Made by a program: the position numbers and the translations under genes. The notes beneath the pieces were generated by a model, which saw only the letters and a program-made list of their open reading frames with translations, had not been told where the DNA came from and did no database searches. From NCBI GenBank assembly GCA_963772645.1, contig CAVYYD010000011.1:124001-188000 (forward strand): a stretch of 64,000 nt of DNA, given 5' to 3'. This document shows, one piece after another, positions 25,235 to 33,416 of the stretch (the stretch's first letter is position 1; every line of letters begins with the position of its first letter). This stretch comes from DASSQJ01 sp963772645. Lineage in GTDB: Bacteria > Actinomycetota > Actinomycetes > Actinomycetales > Dermatophilaceae.

Positions 25235-26134
25235 TCAGGCGCCGTGGGGTCGGCCACGCGGTGCCGACACCAGCCGGACCGGTTCCCCGGGGCGCAGCTG
25301 CGCCGCCCGGTCGGCCGCGGCCTCGGTGAGCACGGCCACGACGGGATAGCCGCCGGTGACCGGGTGGTCGGCGAGGAAGACCACCGGCTCGCCGCCCGGC
25401 GGCAGCTGGACGGCCCCCCGGACCATCCCCTCGCTCGGCAGCTCGGCGTCCCGGTGCCCGGCGACGCGCTCGACCCGGGACCCACTGAGCCGCACGCCGA
25501 CCCGGTCGCTCTCGGCCGCCACGACCCACGTCGTGCCCACCAGCGCGCGGAGCCCGCCGACCCACCCGGTCCGCGGCCCGGGGAGCAGCTCCAGGGTGGC
25601 CCGACCGGTGGTGGCGGCGGGGTGGGGGGCGTGGTCGACGGTGGGGAAGGATGCCGGTGCCTCGCCCACCGCCAGGACGTCGCCCGCCCGGACCGGCGGC
25701 GGCCCCAGACCCGCCAGGGTGTCGGTGGACCGGGAGCCGAGCACGGGGTCGACCTCGACCCCCCCACGGACCGCGAGGTAGGTGCGCAGGCCGGACATCG
25801 GGGTGCCGAGCCGCACCTGCGCCCCGGCGGTGAGCTCGACGACCGCCGCGTGCGGCACCGGCCGGTCGTCGACCGTCGCGGGCGCGGGGGCGCCGGTGAG
25901 CGCGATCGTGACCCGCCCGGTGGCCCGGAGGACCAGACCACCGAGGAGCACCTCGAGCGAGGCCGCGCCGTCGTCGTTGCCGACGAGCCGGTTGCCCAGC
26001 CGGTGGGCACCTCGGTCGGCCGCCCCGGACGGCCCGACGCCGACCGCGGCCAGCCCCGGCCGCCCGCCGTCCTCGACGAGGACGAGGGGACCGGTGGCCA
26101 CCACCGCCAGCGCCGGGCGGGCGCCCCGGTTCAC
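25235..26134 (-). CDS. pxpC: 5-oxoprolinase subunit C (biotin-dependent carboxylase-like, KipA)
   Basis: 299-aa PxpC subunit of the ATP-dependent 5-oxoprolinase that opens pyroglutamate to glutamate. Family landmarks: GPLVLVEDGGRPGLAAVGV, GPSGAADRGAHRLGNRLVGN, ALTGAPAP, YLAVRGGVEVDPVLGSRSTDTL and the C-terminal HPVTGGYPVVAVLTEAD-like segment. Start GTG 26134 overlaps the pxpB stop by 4 bases. Third gene of pxpA-pxpB-pxpC; slightly shorter than some relatives but complete. Confidence 0.92.
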   Translation of the reverse strand: MNRGARPALAVVATGPLVLVEDGGRPGLAAVGVGPSGAADRGAHRLGNRLVGNDDGAASLEVLLGGLVLRATGRVTIALTGAPAPATVDDRPVPHAAVVELTAGAQVRLGTPMSGLRTYLAVRGGVEVDPVLGSRSTDTLAGLGPPPVRAGDVLAVGEAPASFPTVDHAPHPAATTGRATLELLPGPRTGWVGGLRALVGTTWVVAAESDRVGVRLSGSRVERVAGHRDAELPSEGMVRGAVQLPPGGEPVVFLADHPVTGGYPVVAVLTEAAADRAAQLRPGEPVRLVSAPRGRPHGA

Positions 26135-26802
26135 CGCCCGCCCCCGGCGTCGACGAACCGGACGGTCACCCCGGGACGCAGCAGGGCCGGTGGCTCGCGG
26201 CCGGGGGCCCAGAGGACCAGGTCGGTCCGGCCCAGCAGCCGCCAGCCACCCGGGGAGGGCCGCGGGTAGATCCCGGAGAACTCGCCGGCCAGCCCCACCG
26301 AGCCCGCGGGCACGGATGCCCGGGGGGCGTCCATGCGGGGCACGCGCAGGCGGGGGTCGCCGCCGACGAGGTAGGCGAAGCCGGGGGCGAAGCCGCCGAA
26401 GGCGACCCGCCACGGCGTTCCCGTGTGGGCGCGGACCACCTCCTCGGGCGCGAGACCCGTGTGACGGGCGACGTCGTCGAGGTCGGGGCCGTCGTAGGTG
26501 ACTGCGACCTCGACGGTCGCCTCCGGCTCCGGAGAACCACCCCGCCCGGGTGCCGCGCCAGCCGCCGCTGCCCGCAGGGCCTCGGCGAGGGAGGCGAGGT
26601 CGGCGCCGGGCGCCCGGACGAGCACGGTGCGGGCTGCGGGCACGACGTCGGTGACCGCGGCCCACACGCCGTCGCCGGACTGGGCGAGCGGCCTGAGCAC
26701 GGCGTCGAGGGCGAGCACCTCGGCCGTCCCGGCGACCTCGACCAGCAGCGCCGACTCCCCGGCCGGCAGCACCTCGACGGTGACGCCGGGTCGCTCGCTC
26801 AC
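26131..26802 (-). CDS. pxpB: 5-oxoprolinase subunit B (KipI)
   Basis: 223-aa PxpB/KipI-type subunit. The conserved core is VTYDGPDLDDVARHTGLAPEEVV shortened to VTYDGPDLDDVA, then the AHTGTPWRVAFGGFAPGFAYL segment with its FAPGFAYL hallmark, and PRPSPGGWRLLGRT near the C-terminus. GTG start overlaps pxpA by 4 bases and its stop overlaps pxpC. In Bacillus the homologue also inhibits the sporulation kinase KinA, but the surrounding pxpA and pxpC point to 5-oxoproline metabolism here. Confidence 0.92.
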   Translation of the reverse strand: MSERPGVTVEVLPAGESALLVEVAGTAEVLALDAVLRPLAQSGDGVWAAVTDVVPAARTVLVRAPGADLASLAEALRAAAAGAAPGRGGSPEPEATVEVAVTYDGPDLDDVARHTGLAPEEVVRAHTGTPWRVAFGGFAPGFAYLVGGDPRLRVPRMDAPRASVPAGSVGLAGEFSGIYPRPSPGGWRLLGRTDLVLWAPGREPPALLRPGVTVRFVDAGGGR

Positions 26803-27566
26803 GGCTCGGCGAAGGCGCTGACCCGGACGCCGGCCGCCTCGAGCGCCGCCCGGGTCGCCCGGGCCATGGCCACGGCGCCCGGGGAGTCGCCGTGGGTGCA
26901 GACGGAGCGGGCCGTCACCTGGAGGAGGCCACCGTCACTGGTCGCCACGACGCCGTCGAGGACCAGCCGCACGACCCGCGCGGCCACCGCGTCCGGGTCG
27001 TCGAGGACGGCGCCCTCCTCGGAGCGGGGCACGAGCCGGCCGTCGGCCCGGTAGCCGCGGTCGGCGAATGCCTCACCGACGGTGCCGAGACCCTCGTCGG
27101 CCGCGACCCGCAGGAGCACCGACCCCGGCTGGCCGAGCAGCGGCAGCGACGGGTCGTAGGCGCGCACGGCCGCCACCACTGCGCGGGCCTGGACCTCGTC
27201 CACCGCCGTGCGGTGGTAGAGGGCACCGTGCGGCTTGACGTAGGCGACCCGGGTGCCGGCCGGTCGGCACATCGCCTCGAGGGCCCCGAGCTGGTAGAGG
27301 ACGTCGGCCTCGAGGTCGGCGGGTGCGATGTCCATGTGGCGACGGCCGAAACCGGCGAGGTCGTTGTAGCCGACCTGGGCCCCGACGACGACGCCGCGGG
27401 CGGCGGCCATGGCCACGGTGCGCCGCAGCGTGGCCGGGTCGCCGGCGTGGAACCCGCAGGCGACGTTCGCACTGGTGACGACCGCGAGCATCGCCTCGTC
27501 GTCGCCGAGCACCCAGGTGCCGAACGACTCGCCGAGGTCGGCGTTGAGGTCGATGACCACGCTCAC
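26799..27566 (-). CDS. pxpA: 5-oxoprolinase subunit A (LamB/YcsF family)
   Basis: 255-aa PxpA subunit. The N-terminus VVIDLNADLGESFG and the following TSANVACGFHAGDP, VGAQVGYNDLAGFGRR, YVKPHGALYHRT, FADRGYRADGRLVPR and CTHGDSPGAV are all family signatures of this deacetylase-like fold. GTG 27566 (VSVVIDLN) was preferred; GTG 27560 is also possible. First gene of pxpABC, 145 bases downstream of the cold-shock gene and separated from it by a strong hairpin, so it needs its own promoter, which I did not find. Confidence 0.92.
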   Translation of the reverse strand: MSVVIDLNADLGESFGTWVLGDDEAMLAVVTSANVACGFHAGDPATLRRTVAMAAARGVVVGAQVGYNDLAGFGRRHMDIAPADLEADVLYQLGALEAMCRPAGTRVAYVKPHGALYHRTAVDEVQARAVVAAVRAYDPSLPLLGQPGSVLLRVAADEGLGTVGEAFADRGYRADGRLVPRSEEGAVLDDPDAVAARVVRLVLDGVVATSDGGLLQVTARSVCTHGDSPGAVAMARATRAALEAAGVRVSAFAEP

Positions 27567-27661
27567 GCCCCCGACGCTACCGGCGTGGGGGTCCGGGCGC
27601 GCCGCGCGCCGCGGCGTCGGTCCGACGGCGCGGGGGTCCGGCCGGTGGGCCCGGACGCACG

Positions 27662-27694
27662 GCGGCCGCCGTCCGGAGCCCGGACGGCGGCCGC
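27662..27694 (-). terminator. Hairpin terminator after the cold-shock gene
   Basis: A perfect 15-bp stem (27662-27676 with 27680-27694) and a 3-base loop begins 18 bases after the cold-shock stop codon. It is nearly all G/C and lacks a clear T tract, as is usual in high-GC actinobacteria. Confidence 0.7.
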
Positions 27695-27711
27695 TGAGGG
27701 ACCTGGTGAGG

Positions 27712-27918
27712 TCAGCCGACGACGACGATGTTCGCCGCCTGCGGGCCCTTCTGGCCCTGCTGGGTCTCGTACTCGACCTTGGCGTTCTCCTCGAGGGAGC
27801 GGTAGCCGCCCCCCTGGATCGCCGAGTAGTGGGCGAAGACGTCGGCGGAGCCGTCGTCGGGGGCGATGAAGCCGAAGCCCTTTTCGGCGTTGAACCACTT
27901 GACGGTGCCAGTAGCCAT
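27712..27918 (-). CDS. Cold-shock protein (CspA family)
   Basis: 68-aa single cold-shock domain that binds single-stranded RNA/DNA. The RNP1 motif KGFGFIAPDDG and RNP2-like DVFAHYSAI are intact, and the start MATGTVKWFNAEKG is typical of actinobacterial Csp. AGGA precedes the ATG by about 7 bases. The promoter candidate at 28065-28094 would leave an untranslated leader near 140 nt, as in thermosensing cspA mRNAs. A hairpin ends the unit, so it is monocistronic. Confidence 0.96.
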   Translation of the reverse strand: MATGTVKWFNAEKGFGFIAPDDGSADVFAHYSAIQGGGYRSLEENAKVEYETQQGQKGPQAANIVVVG

Positions 27919-28064
27919 GGATTGTCCTGCTTTCTGAGTGAGGGACCGACCGCGTGTTCGGGGCCCCGCGTTGGTGATGCTTGGGTACCTCTGCTCAGAA
28001 ACTGCTCGGACCCGGGTGGGACCGTGGGCAACGACTGCACAACGGGAAGCTCAACAACGCGACA

Positions 28065-28094
28065 AGTGTACCGGCGTCCGGGGGCGCTCTGACA
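28065..28094 (-). promoter_or_regulatory. Candidate promoter of the cold-shock gene
   Basis: TGTCAG (28094-28089) and TACACT (28070-28065) with an 18-base spacer. It implies a start near 28058 and a leader of about 140 nt, long for this compact genome. The stretch 27919-28064 has no credible ORF. Confidence 0.4.
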
Positions 28095-28135
28095 CGCCGG
28101 CCCGGCCACCGTGTCCGTCCGCCTACGCTGGAACG

Positions 28136-28558
28136 GTGACGAGAGCCGCCCATCCCCTGGCCGAAGCGGCGTACGCCCAGCTCACGACGTTCCGACGGAC
28201 CGGGGCGCCGGTCCCGACGCCGGTGTGGGTGGCGCCCCTGCCCGACGGCAGCGGACGGCTCGCCGTCATCACCCTCGGCGACGCCGGGAAGACGAGGCGG
28301 CTGGCGCACACGGCGCGGGTGGAGCTGCGCCGGTGCGACGTCCGCGGCCGGGTGGAGGCGGGCGCGCCGACGTACCGCGGCGCCGGCGTCGTCGTCCGCG
28401 GCGAGGACGAGGTGGCCGGGGTGCGGGCCGCGGTCGTCGCGAAGTACGGGTGGCCCGCACGGTTCTCGCTCCTGGTCGACCCGCTCGCCCGGCTGCTGCG
28501 CATCCGGAGGGCGCCGCGCGCCGGCATCGTCCTGACGGTCGACCCCGACCCGGCCTGA
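28136..28558 (+). CDS. PPOX-class F420-dependent oxidoreductase-like protein
   Basis: 140-aa split-barrel flavin/deazaflavin-binding protein of the pyridoxamine-phosphate-oxidase-like fold, actinobacterial F420-type. Supporting parts: FRRTGAPVPTPVWVAPLPDG at the N-terminus, LGDAGKTRRLAHTARVEL (the KxxRL cofactor loop) and RGRVEAGAPTYRGAGVVV. TACGCT lies six bases before GTG 28136, so it looks leaderless. It is divergent from the cold-shock gene. Substrate unknown; relatives reduce biliverdin or quinones. Confidence 0.8.
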   Translation: MTRAAHPLAEAAYAQLTTFRRTGAPVPTPVWVAPLPDGSGRLAVITLGDAGKTRRLAHTARVELRRCDVRGRVEAGAPTYRGAGVVVRGEDEVAGVRAAVVAKYGWPARFSLLVDPLARLLRIRRAPRAGIVLTVDPDPA

Positions 28559-28596
28559 ACGGGCCCGACCTGCGACCTGCCCTGCCGGGGCCGCGG

Positions 28597-28995
28597 CTAC
28601 GGGGTGACCAGGCGCTGGAGGGACCAGCGGGCCAGCGGTGCGTAGCCGGCGACGACCGGCCAGGGGGCCCGGGTCACCAGCCAGGCCCGGCTGCCCTCGC
28701 CGTCCGGGTCGACGCCGTGGTCGAAGGAGACCCGCAGCGGCCCGGAGCGGACCGACCACGACCAGGTCCGGGCCGCGTGGTCGACGGCGTCGACGTGGAA
28801 GACCGCGACGAGGCCGCCCACCCCGGTGACCCGCCCGCCGGTTCCCGCCTCGACGACGCGCTCGGGGTAGTCGACGTCGGTGATGTGCGGTGCCCACGAG
28901 CTCCACCGCGCCGGCTCGCAGTAGCGGGCCCACACGGCGTCCGGGTCGAGGACGCCGGCGGCGCTGAGGCGGAGCGATCCGCTGAGGGAGGGCAC
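28597..28995 (-). CDS. SRPBCC family protein (polyketide cyclase-like)
   Basis: 132-aa START-like hydrophobic-ligand-binding fold. Typical elements: an N-terminal strand (VPSLSGSLRLSAAGVLDPD), the helix AVWARYCEPARWSSWAPHI (the usual WxxW region), and the long C-terminal helix VVAGYAPLARWSLQRLV. GTG 28995 was chosen as the first start after the divergent intergenic gap. Divergent neighbour is the Rieske/DUF5914 gene. Function unknown. Confidence 0.75.
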   Translation of the reverse strand: MPSLSGSLRLSAAGVLDPDAVWARYCEPARWSSWAPHITDVDYPERVVEAGTGGRVTGVGGLVAVFHVDAVDHAARTWSWSVRSGPLRVSFDHGVDPDGEGSRAWLVTRAPWPVVAGYAPLARWSLQRLVTP

Positions 28996-29072
28996 GGGGA
29001 CATCCTCACACCCCGGGCGCGCTCGTTCGACGAGGCTGGTCGCCGGACACGGTGGGCGGTTAGCGTGGTGCC

Positions 29073-30086
29073 GTGAGCCTGCTGCGGATGGACCGGTCGC
29101 TGCGCGAGGAGGTGCGCCACCGGGTGCCGGTGCGCTACCTCCCGCAGACCACACCCGACCACCTGCGCGGGACGTGGCGGGAGGCGAGGCCGGCACGGAT
29201 CGAGCGGGCCCTGGCCGCGGCGCTGCGCCGTCCCACGCACGGCTGGCTCGTGGCCGCCGCGTCCAGCGAGGTGCCCCGAAGCCGCACGCTGCTGCGGACC
29301 GTGGCCGGCCGCGAGGTGGTGCTCTGGCGCGATGCCGACGGGTCGGTGCTCGCCGGCCCGGGGGCCTGCCCGCACCTCGGCGCACGGCTGGCCGGCTGCG
29401 TCGTCGTCGACGGCACGGTGCTCTGCCGGTGGCACGGGATGCCGCTCGGGCGCGACAGCGACCCGCCGTGGGCCCGGTTCGCGGCGTACGACGACGGCGT
29501 CCTCGTCTGGGTCCGGCTCGGGGCGGTCGAGGAGGGGCTGGCGCCCAGCGACCGGCCGGTGCTCGCGCACCGGCCACCGGCCGAGCAGTCCATCGCCTCC
29601 GTCGTCTCGCTCGGCGCCACCTGCGAGCCCCGTGACATCATCGCCAACCGGCTCGACCCGTGGCACGGCGCGTGGCTGCACCCGTACGCGTTCAGCGACC
29701 TCACCGTCGACGAGGACGAGTCCACCGACGACCGGCTCGTCCTCGACGTCGCCTACCGGCTCGGCCGCACCTTCGCGGTGCCGGTCCGAGCGGAGTTCAC
29801 CTGCCCCGACTCGCACACCATCGTCATGACGATCACCGGCGGCGAGGGGGCCGGCAGCGTCGTCGAGACGCACGCGACCCCGCTGACCGCCCCCGGGGTC
29901 CACCCGGCACGCACCGTGATGACCGAGGCGGTCGTCGCGACGTCGCCGAGGGCCGGTTTCCGGGTTGCCCGCGGGCTCGGCCGCCTCGTGCGGGTCGGGA
30001 TGCGGGCGTCGGCGATCCAGCTGTGGGTCGACGACCTCGAGTACGCGGCCCGGCGCTACGAGCTGCGCCGACGCGGCGACGCCTGA
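29073..30086 (+). CDS. Rieske [2Fe-2S] protein with DUF5914 domain
   Basis: 337-aa cytosolic protein. The Rieske cluster ligands are Cys99-Pro-His101 (GACPHLGARL) and Cys118-Arg-Trp-His121 (CRWHGM). The rest (DIIANRLDPWHGAWLHPYAF, ITGGEGAGSVVETHATPLTA) belongs to DUF5914, which in other actinobacteria is often found near carotenoid genes (from memory, not checked). The WHGAWLHP segment resembles a mononuclear iron site of Rieske oxygenases but I cannot confirm all ligands. TAGCGT stands six bases before the GTG start. The carotenoid operon is 11 kb away here, so any link is inference. Confidence 0.8.
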   Translation: MSLLRMDRSLREEVRHRVPVRYLPQTTPDHLRGTWREARPARIERALAAALRRPTHGWLVAAASSEVPRSRTLLRTVAGREVVLWRDADGSVLAGPGACPHLGARLAGCVVVDGTVLCRWHGMPLGRDSDPPWARFAAYDDGVLVWVRLGAVEEGLAPSDRPVLAHRPPAEQSIASVVSLGATCEPRDIIANRLDPWHGAWLHPYAFSDLTVDEDESTDDRLVLDVAYRLGRTFAVPVRAEFTCPDSHTIVMTITGGEGAGSVVETHATPLTAPGVHPARTVMTEAVVATSPRAGFRVARGLGRLVRVGMRASAIQLWVDDLEYAARRYELRRRGDA

Positions 30087-30109
30087 TCCTGGAAGGCGTG
30101 TGAAGCCCG

Positions 30110-30129
30110 CCGACCGTCCCGCCGGTCGG
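30110..30129. terminator. Hairpin between convergent genes
   Basis: Arms CCGACCG (30110-30116) and CGGTCGG (30123-30129) with a 6-base loop lie between the Rieske gene and the convergent membrane protein gene. No T tract. Confidence 0.45.
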
Positions 30130-30171
30130 GGACAGGTTCGGACCGATTCCCGCTGAAGGGTTCGTCCCCCA

Positions 30172-30879
30172 TCAGCCGTGCGGGGACGATGGGTAGGTCG
30201 GGTTCGGCAGCACGGTGCTCCGCCACAGACTGCGTGCGATGTACGCACGCACGCAGACGACCCAGACCACGAAGGCGGCGCCTCCCAGCAGCGCCGCGGC
30301 AAGCGGCTTGGCATGTCCGGTCGTCAGATCGGCGCCGATGAAGACGATGACTGCCGCCACCACCCCGTCGACGACACCCACGACCGCCGGGGTGGTGACC
30401 AGGCCGAGGAGTCTCGGGGAGTCGGCCCACCCACCGGTGACCATCACGCCCCTTTGGTCGTCCGTGTGGCCGGTGACGAAGACGTCCTCCAGCTCGGGCG
30501 CCAGCTCGAGGTACTTGGCCCTGATGCGGTTCATGCCCACGACCCAGCGCACCTCGTCGTTGTTCGCCGCGACGAGGCGCACGAACGAGGCCACGCCCAG
30601 AAAGCACACGACCGGCAGGATGACGAGAGCGAAGACCTCGAAGCCCTCCCCGAACTGCATGGCCTGCGCCACCAGCGCCAGCGCGACCACGGCGGCCGAC
30701 AGGATCGACAGGAACATCTGGGCCCGCGCGAAGCTCTCGTTCCAGGTCATCGACCGCGTGGCCAGCAGGCTCCAGTGTTCGGTCGAGAGGATCTGCAGAC
30801 GCACGGATGGCGGCGCCGGCTCGGCCCGCACCGGTCGTTCCCCGGGCGGGGGAGAACCACTCTGCTGACCCATCGACAC
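30172..30879 (-). CDS. Small polytopic membrane protein, unknown function
   Basis: 235 aa, no recognised family. Four hydrophobic segments are clear: MFLSILSAAVVALALVAQAM, FALVILPVVCFLGVASFVRL, VVGVVDGVVAAVIVFIGADL and LLGGAAFVVWVVCVRAYIA. Between the second and third lies a soluble loop (NNDEVRWVVGMNRIRAKYLE, then LEDVFVTGHTDDQRG). GTG 30879 has GGAGGG upstream; ATG 30873 is possible. Base composition is lower in GC than the neighbours, and the gene lies with the double VOC gene in a patch that may have been acquired. A palindrome covers its start. Confidence 0.6.
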   Translation of the reverse strand: MSMGQQSGSPPPGERPVRAEPAPPSVRLQILSTEHWSLLATRSMTWNESFARAQMFLSILSAAVVALALVAQAMQFGEGFEVFALVILPVVCFLGVASFVRLVAANNDEVRWVVGMNRIRAKYLELAPELEDVFVTGHTDDQRGVMVTGGWADSPRLLGLVTTPAVVGVVDGVVAAVIVFIGADLTTGHAKPLAAALLGGAAFVVWVVCVRAYIARSLWRSTVLPNPTYPSSPHG

Positions 30880-30887
30880 CGTGTCGA
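30873..30887. promoter_or_regulatory. Palindrome over the start of the membrane protein gene
   Basis: TCGACAC-C-GTGTCGA is a perfect 7-bp inverted repeat that includes the start codon region. It could be an operator or a translation-controlling hairpin. The remaining 31159-end gap (280 bases) shows no gene. Confidence 0.35.
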
Positions 30888-31159
30888 CCCCCTCCCTGGC
30901 GCCCGTGTCGCGGCGACGCCTCCGCCTCCCGCTCGACAGAGGGTGACGTTGCGGTCTTCACCTCCTTCCCAGAGTCGTGGTCGGGCGCACGGCCGTCAAG
31001 GGACTGGTCTGTTCCCGTGCCGGTGGCCCCTCCACGTCGTGGCGACGACGGATCGGTCTGGGGGGGCCGCTCGCGGCGAGGTGAAGCACGGTGCCGGCCA
31101 TGACGTCGGGGGATGCCAGGACTGCAGTGCCCGGCTACCCTCGCGTCTAGCGTTCGGGG

Positions 31160-31888
31160 ATGCCCTCATCACTCGTGGCGGTGACCTTCGATGCCGCGGA
31201 CCCCGAGGGGCTGGCCTCGTTCTGGGGCAGCCTGCTCGACCGTCAGGTCGTCCACGAAGCCAGCGGTGCGCTGCTGCCTGCCGGCGGCAGCCAGGTGGGA
31301 CTCCGTTTCGTCGCGGCGTCCACCGAGGAGTCCGGCCGCACCTGGCTGCACCTGCACCTGACCAGCACCGGCGTTGCCGACCAGCAGCGGATCGTCACGA
31401 AGGCCCTGAACCTCGGCGGTGGGTACCTCGATGTGGGCCAGCTCCCCGGCGAGGACCACGTCGTTCTGGGGGACCCTGCTGGAAACGCCTTCTGTGTCAT
31501 CGAGCCGGGCAACACCTTCCTCGCCGGCTGCGGCTCTCTCGGCGAGGTCACCTGCGAGGGGAGCAGGGACGTCGGGGTGTTCTGGCGCGACGCGCTGGGC
31601 TGGTCCCTGGTGTGGGACCGCGACCAGGAGACCGCGATCCAGTCGCCCGCCGGGGGTACCAAGATCTCGTGGGGCGGTCCGCCCGTGCCACCCAAGGGGA
31701 CCAGGAACCGGCAGCGCTTCGACCTCGCCGCGGTCGACCCCGAACGCGAGGTGGCGCGGCTCGTCGCGCTCGGCGCGACCCCACTCGGCGTGCGAGACGG
31801 CACCGTCGAGCTCGCCGACCCTGACGGCAACGAGTTCTGCGTGGCAGCAGGGCGGGCCGGACTCGCTCAGTCCACCACCAGCTCGTGA
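31160..31888 (+). CDS. Two-domain VOC (glyoxalase-like) protein
   Basis: 242 aa with two Glyoxalase_6-like domains in tandem: residues 1-115 (VTFDAADPEGLASFWGSLLD, ending VVLGDPAGNAFCVIEPG) and 125-235 (DVGVFWRDALGWSLVWDR, ending VELADPDGNEFCVAAG). The duplicated ending DPxGNxFCV shows the internal duplication. TAGCGT stands six bases before ATG 31160, so it is probably leaderless. Substrate unknown. Lower GC than surrounding genes. Confidence 0.8.
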   Translation: MPSSLVAVTFDAADPEGLASFWGSLLDRQVVHEASGALLPAGGSQVGLRFVAASTEESGRTWLHLHLTSTGVADQQRIVTKALNLGGGYLDVGQLPGEDHVVLGDPAGNAFCVIEPGNTFLAGCGSLGEVTCEGSRDVGVFWRDALGWSLVWDRDQETAIQSPAGGTKISWGGPPVPPKGTRNRQRFDLAAVDPEREVARLVALGATPLGVRDGTVELADPDGNEFCVAAGRAGLAQSTTSS

Positions 31889-31970
31889 CATCGACTGGGA
31901 GAGACCGATCGGCCCTAGCGGACGTTCTCCCGGTACGCCGATCATCGACGGCGGGAAGGCCGGGGGCTGA

Positions 31971-32010
31971 ATCGTCCGGCGAGGGTCGACCCGACCGTTG
32001 CCCGGACGAT
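31971..32010. terminator. Hairpin between convergent VOC and PucR genes
   Basis: Arms ATCGTCCGG (31971-31979) and CCGGACGAT (32002-32010) are a perfect 9-bp inverted repeat with a 22-base loop. A smaller one (GGGAGA/TCTCCC, 31897-31902 and 31926-31931) precedes it. The 251-base gap holds no credible gene. Confidence 0.45.
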
Positions 32011-32139
32011 CCCCCGGTGGCGCGGCACCACCCGGAGAAACCCGCGCGATGGCCCCGGTCTCCCCGGCTCCTGCCACCACCGGCCGGCCATGCGGCCCCA
32101 CGAGTCGTGCGACACCGGGGGAGTCGGGGCCGGCGGCCC

Positions 32140-33288
32140 TCACAGGAGGTCGCGGGGGACCGGGGAGCCGGGGGTCGGCGCGAGCTCGCGGCTGAGCCAC
32201 CACAGGGTGACGGCGTCGAACGGGCGCCGGGGGTCCAGGCCGGTGGCGGTGGCCAGGGCGGCGACGCGGTTGCGCACCGTGTTGGGGTGGACGAAGAGCC
32301 GCGCGGCCGTGGCCTCGGCGTCCTGGTGGCACTCGACCCACACGCGCACCGTGTGCACCGTCTCCGGCGCCCGCCGCCCGAGCCCGGCCACCCCGGCGCG
32401 GTGCCGCTCGAGGAGTGCGGCGCTGAGGTCGGCCCGGCCCTCGAGGGCCACCCGGACGGCGACGTCGGCGACCTCGGTGGCCCCGCGGCGACCCTCCGAC
32501 GCCGCGACCTCGGCCGCGGACGCCGCGAGCCGCCGCAGCGAGGGCACCTCCTCGGCGCTCCCCGGCCCGGCCACGCCGCACACCCACGCCGCGAGCACCG
32601 AGCGCAGCTCCCCGCCGACCGATCCGACGACACCGACCACCCCGCGGTCCTCGGCTCCCCCCGCGCCGCGAGCCCGCAGGGCCGCGACGAGCTCTGGGGC
32701 TCGCTCGCGCGGCACGGCGGGGACGACGACGACCCGCAGCCCGGCGGCCGGCAGCCCGGCCTCGGCCGCGGCCAGCGCCGCCGCCGACCCGCCGTCGAGC
32801 AGCCGTCGCAGCAGCCGGCCCGGCCGGTCCTGCCCGCTGGACCGCGCGCTGGCCTCGGCCCGGCGGTGGGCGACGATGAGCCGGGTCCGCACCGACTGGG
32901 CCCAGTCGTCGTAGAGCTCACGCGCGTCGAGGACCTGCCCCGCCGGTACCCCGGCCTCCCCGGCGCGCTCGCGGGCCGCGGCCCAGATCCGCCGTTCGGC
33001 GACGTGGATGGCGGCGAGCACGGCCTCGATGGGGATGCCCTGGCGGGCGCGGGTCTCGGCGAGGTCCTCGACGAAGGACAGCTCGGCCTCGGTCGGGGCG
33101 CGGCGGGCCGCGATCGCGCGGGTCGCCGCCGCGAGGAGCGCCCGGGTGTGGCGGGCCACGTCGGCCGCGTCGAGCGCGGCCATCTCCGGGCGGGTGGCAC
33201 GCACCTCCTCGACGGCCTCGGCGACCAGCCCCTGCGACCCGGCGACCGACTCGATGAGGTCGGCGATCTCGGACCACGGTGTCGGCAC
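32140..33288 (-). CDS. PucR family transcriptional regulator
   Basis: 382-aa regulator with an N-terminal all-helical region of the RsbT/GGDEF-like sensory type (FVEDLAETRARQGIPIEAVLAAIHVAERRIW, abbreviated to its GIPIEAVLAAIH core) and a C-terminal PucR HTH: VWVECHQDAEATAARLFVHP, NTVRNRVAALATATGLDP, and the final DAVTLWWLSREL. It is divergent from a four-gene catabolic-looking operon, with operator-like repeats in the 128-base gap, and so is probably its regulator. Start GTG 33288. Confidence 0.85.
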   Translation of the reverse strand: MPTPWSEIADLIESVAGSQGLVAEAVEEVRATRPEMAALDAADVARHTRALLAAATRAIAARRAPTEAELSFVEDLAETRARQGIPIEAVLAAIHVAERRIWAAARERAGEAGVPAGQVLDARELYDDWAQSVRTRLIVAHRRAEASARSSGQDRPGRLLRRLLDGGSAAALAAAEAGLPAAGLRVVVVPAVPRERAPELVAALRARGAGGAEDRGVVGVVGSVGGELRSVLAAWVCGVAGPGSAEEVPSLRRLAASAAEVAASEGRRGATEVADVAVRVALEGRADLSAALLERHRAGVAGLGRRAPETVHTVRVWVECHQDAEATAARLFVHPNTVRNRVAALATATGLDPRRPFDAVTLWWLSRELAPTPGSPVPRDLL

Positions 33289-33307
33289 CCGATCATCCTG
33301 CCGCCCC

Positions 33308-33325
33308 GTTGTGGTCCCTCACAAC
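33308..33325. promoter_or_regulatory. Operator-like repeat upstream of pucR-type gene
   Basis: GTTGTG, six bases, CACAAC. A second site, TGTGG-AGAA-CCACA (33385-33398), lies near the ThDP gene start. The shared TTGTGG half-sites on both sides of the divergent gap suggest one regulator binding both. Confidence 0.45.
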
Positions 33326-33384
33326 AAGTCTCCGGAAACGACGCGCAGAGGCCAAGCGCCCGCAGCATCCTCTCTCTACCGTCC

Positions 33385-33398
33385 TGTGGAGAACCACA
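33385..33398. promoter_or_regulatory. Second operator-like repeat, next to the ThDP operon
   Basis: Perfect 5-bp arms TGTGG and CCACA around AGAA, 18 bases before ATG 33417 and just after TACCGT (33377-33382), a possible -10. Binding here would cover the transcription start. Confidence 0.4.
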
Positions 33399-33416
33399 AC
33401 GACGAGGAGGGCCACG

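Noticed and set aside
30056..30961. Alternative minus-strand gene starting at 30961 with AAGGAG before GTG
   Set aside because: Its product is low-complexity and runs antisense or out of frame to the clear four-helix membrane protein; no homology-like features.
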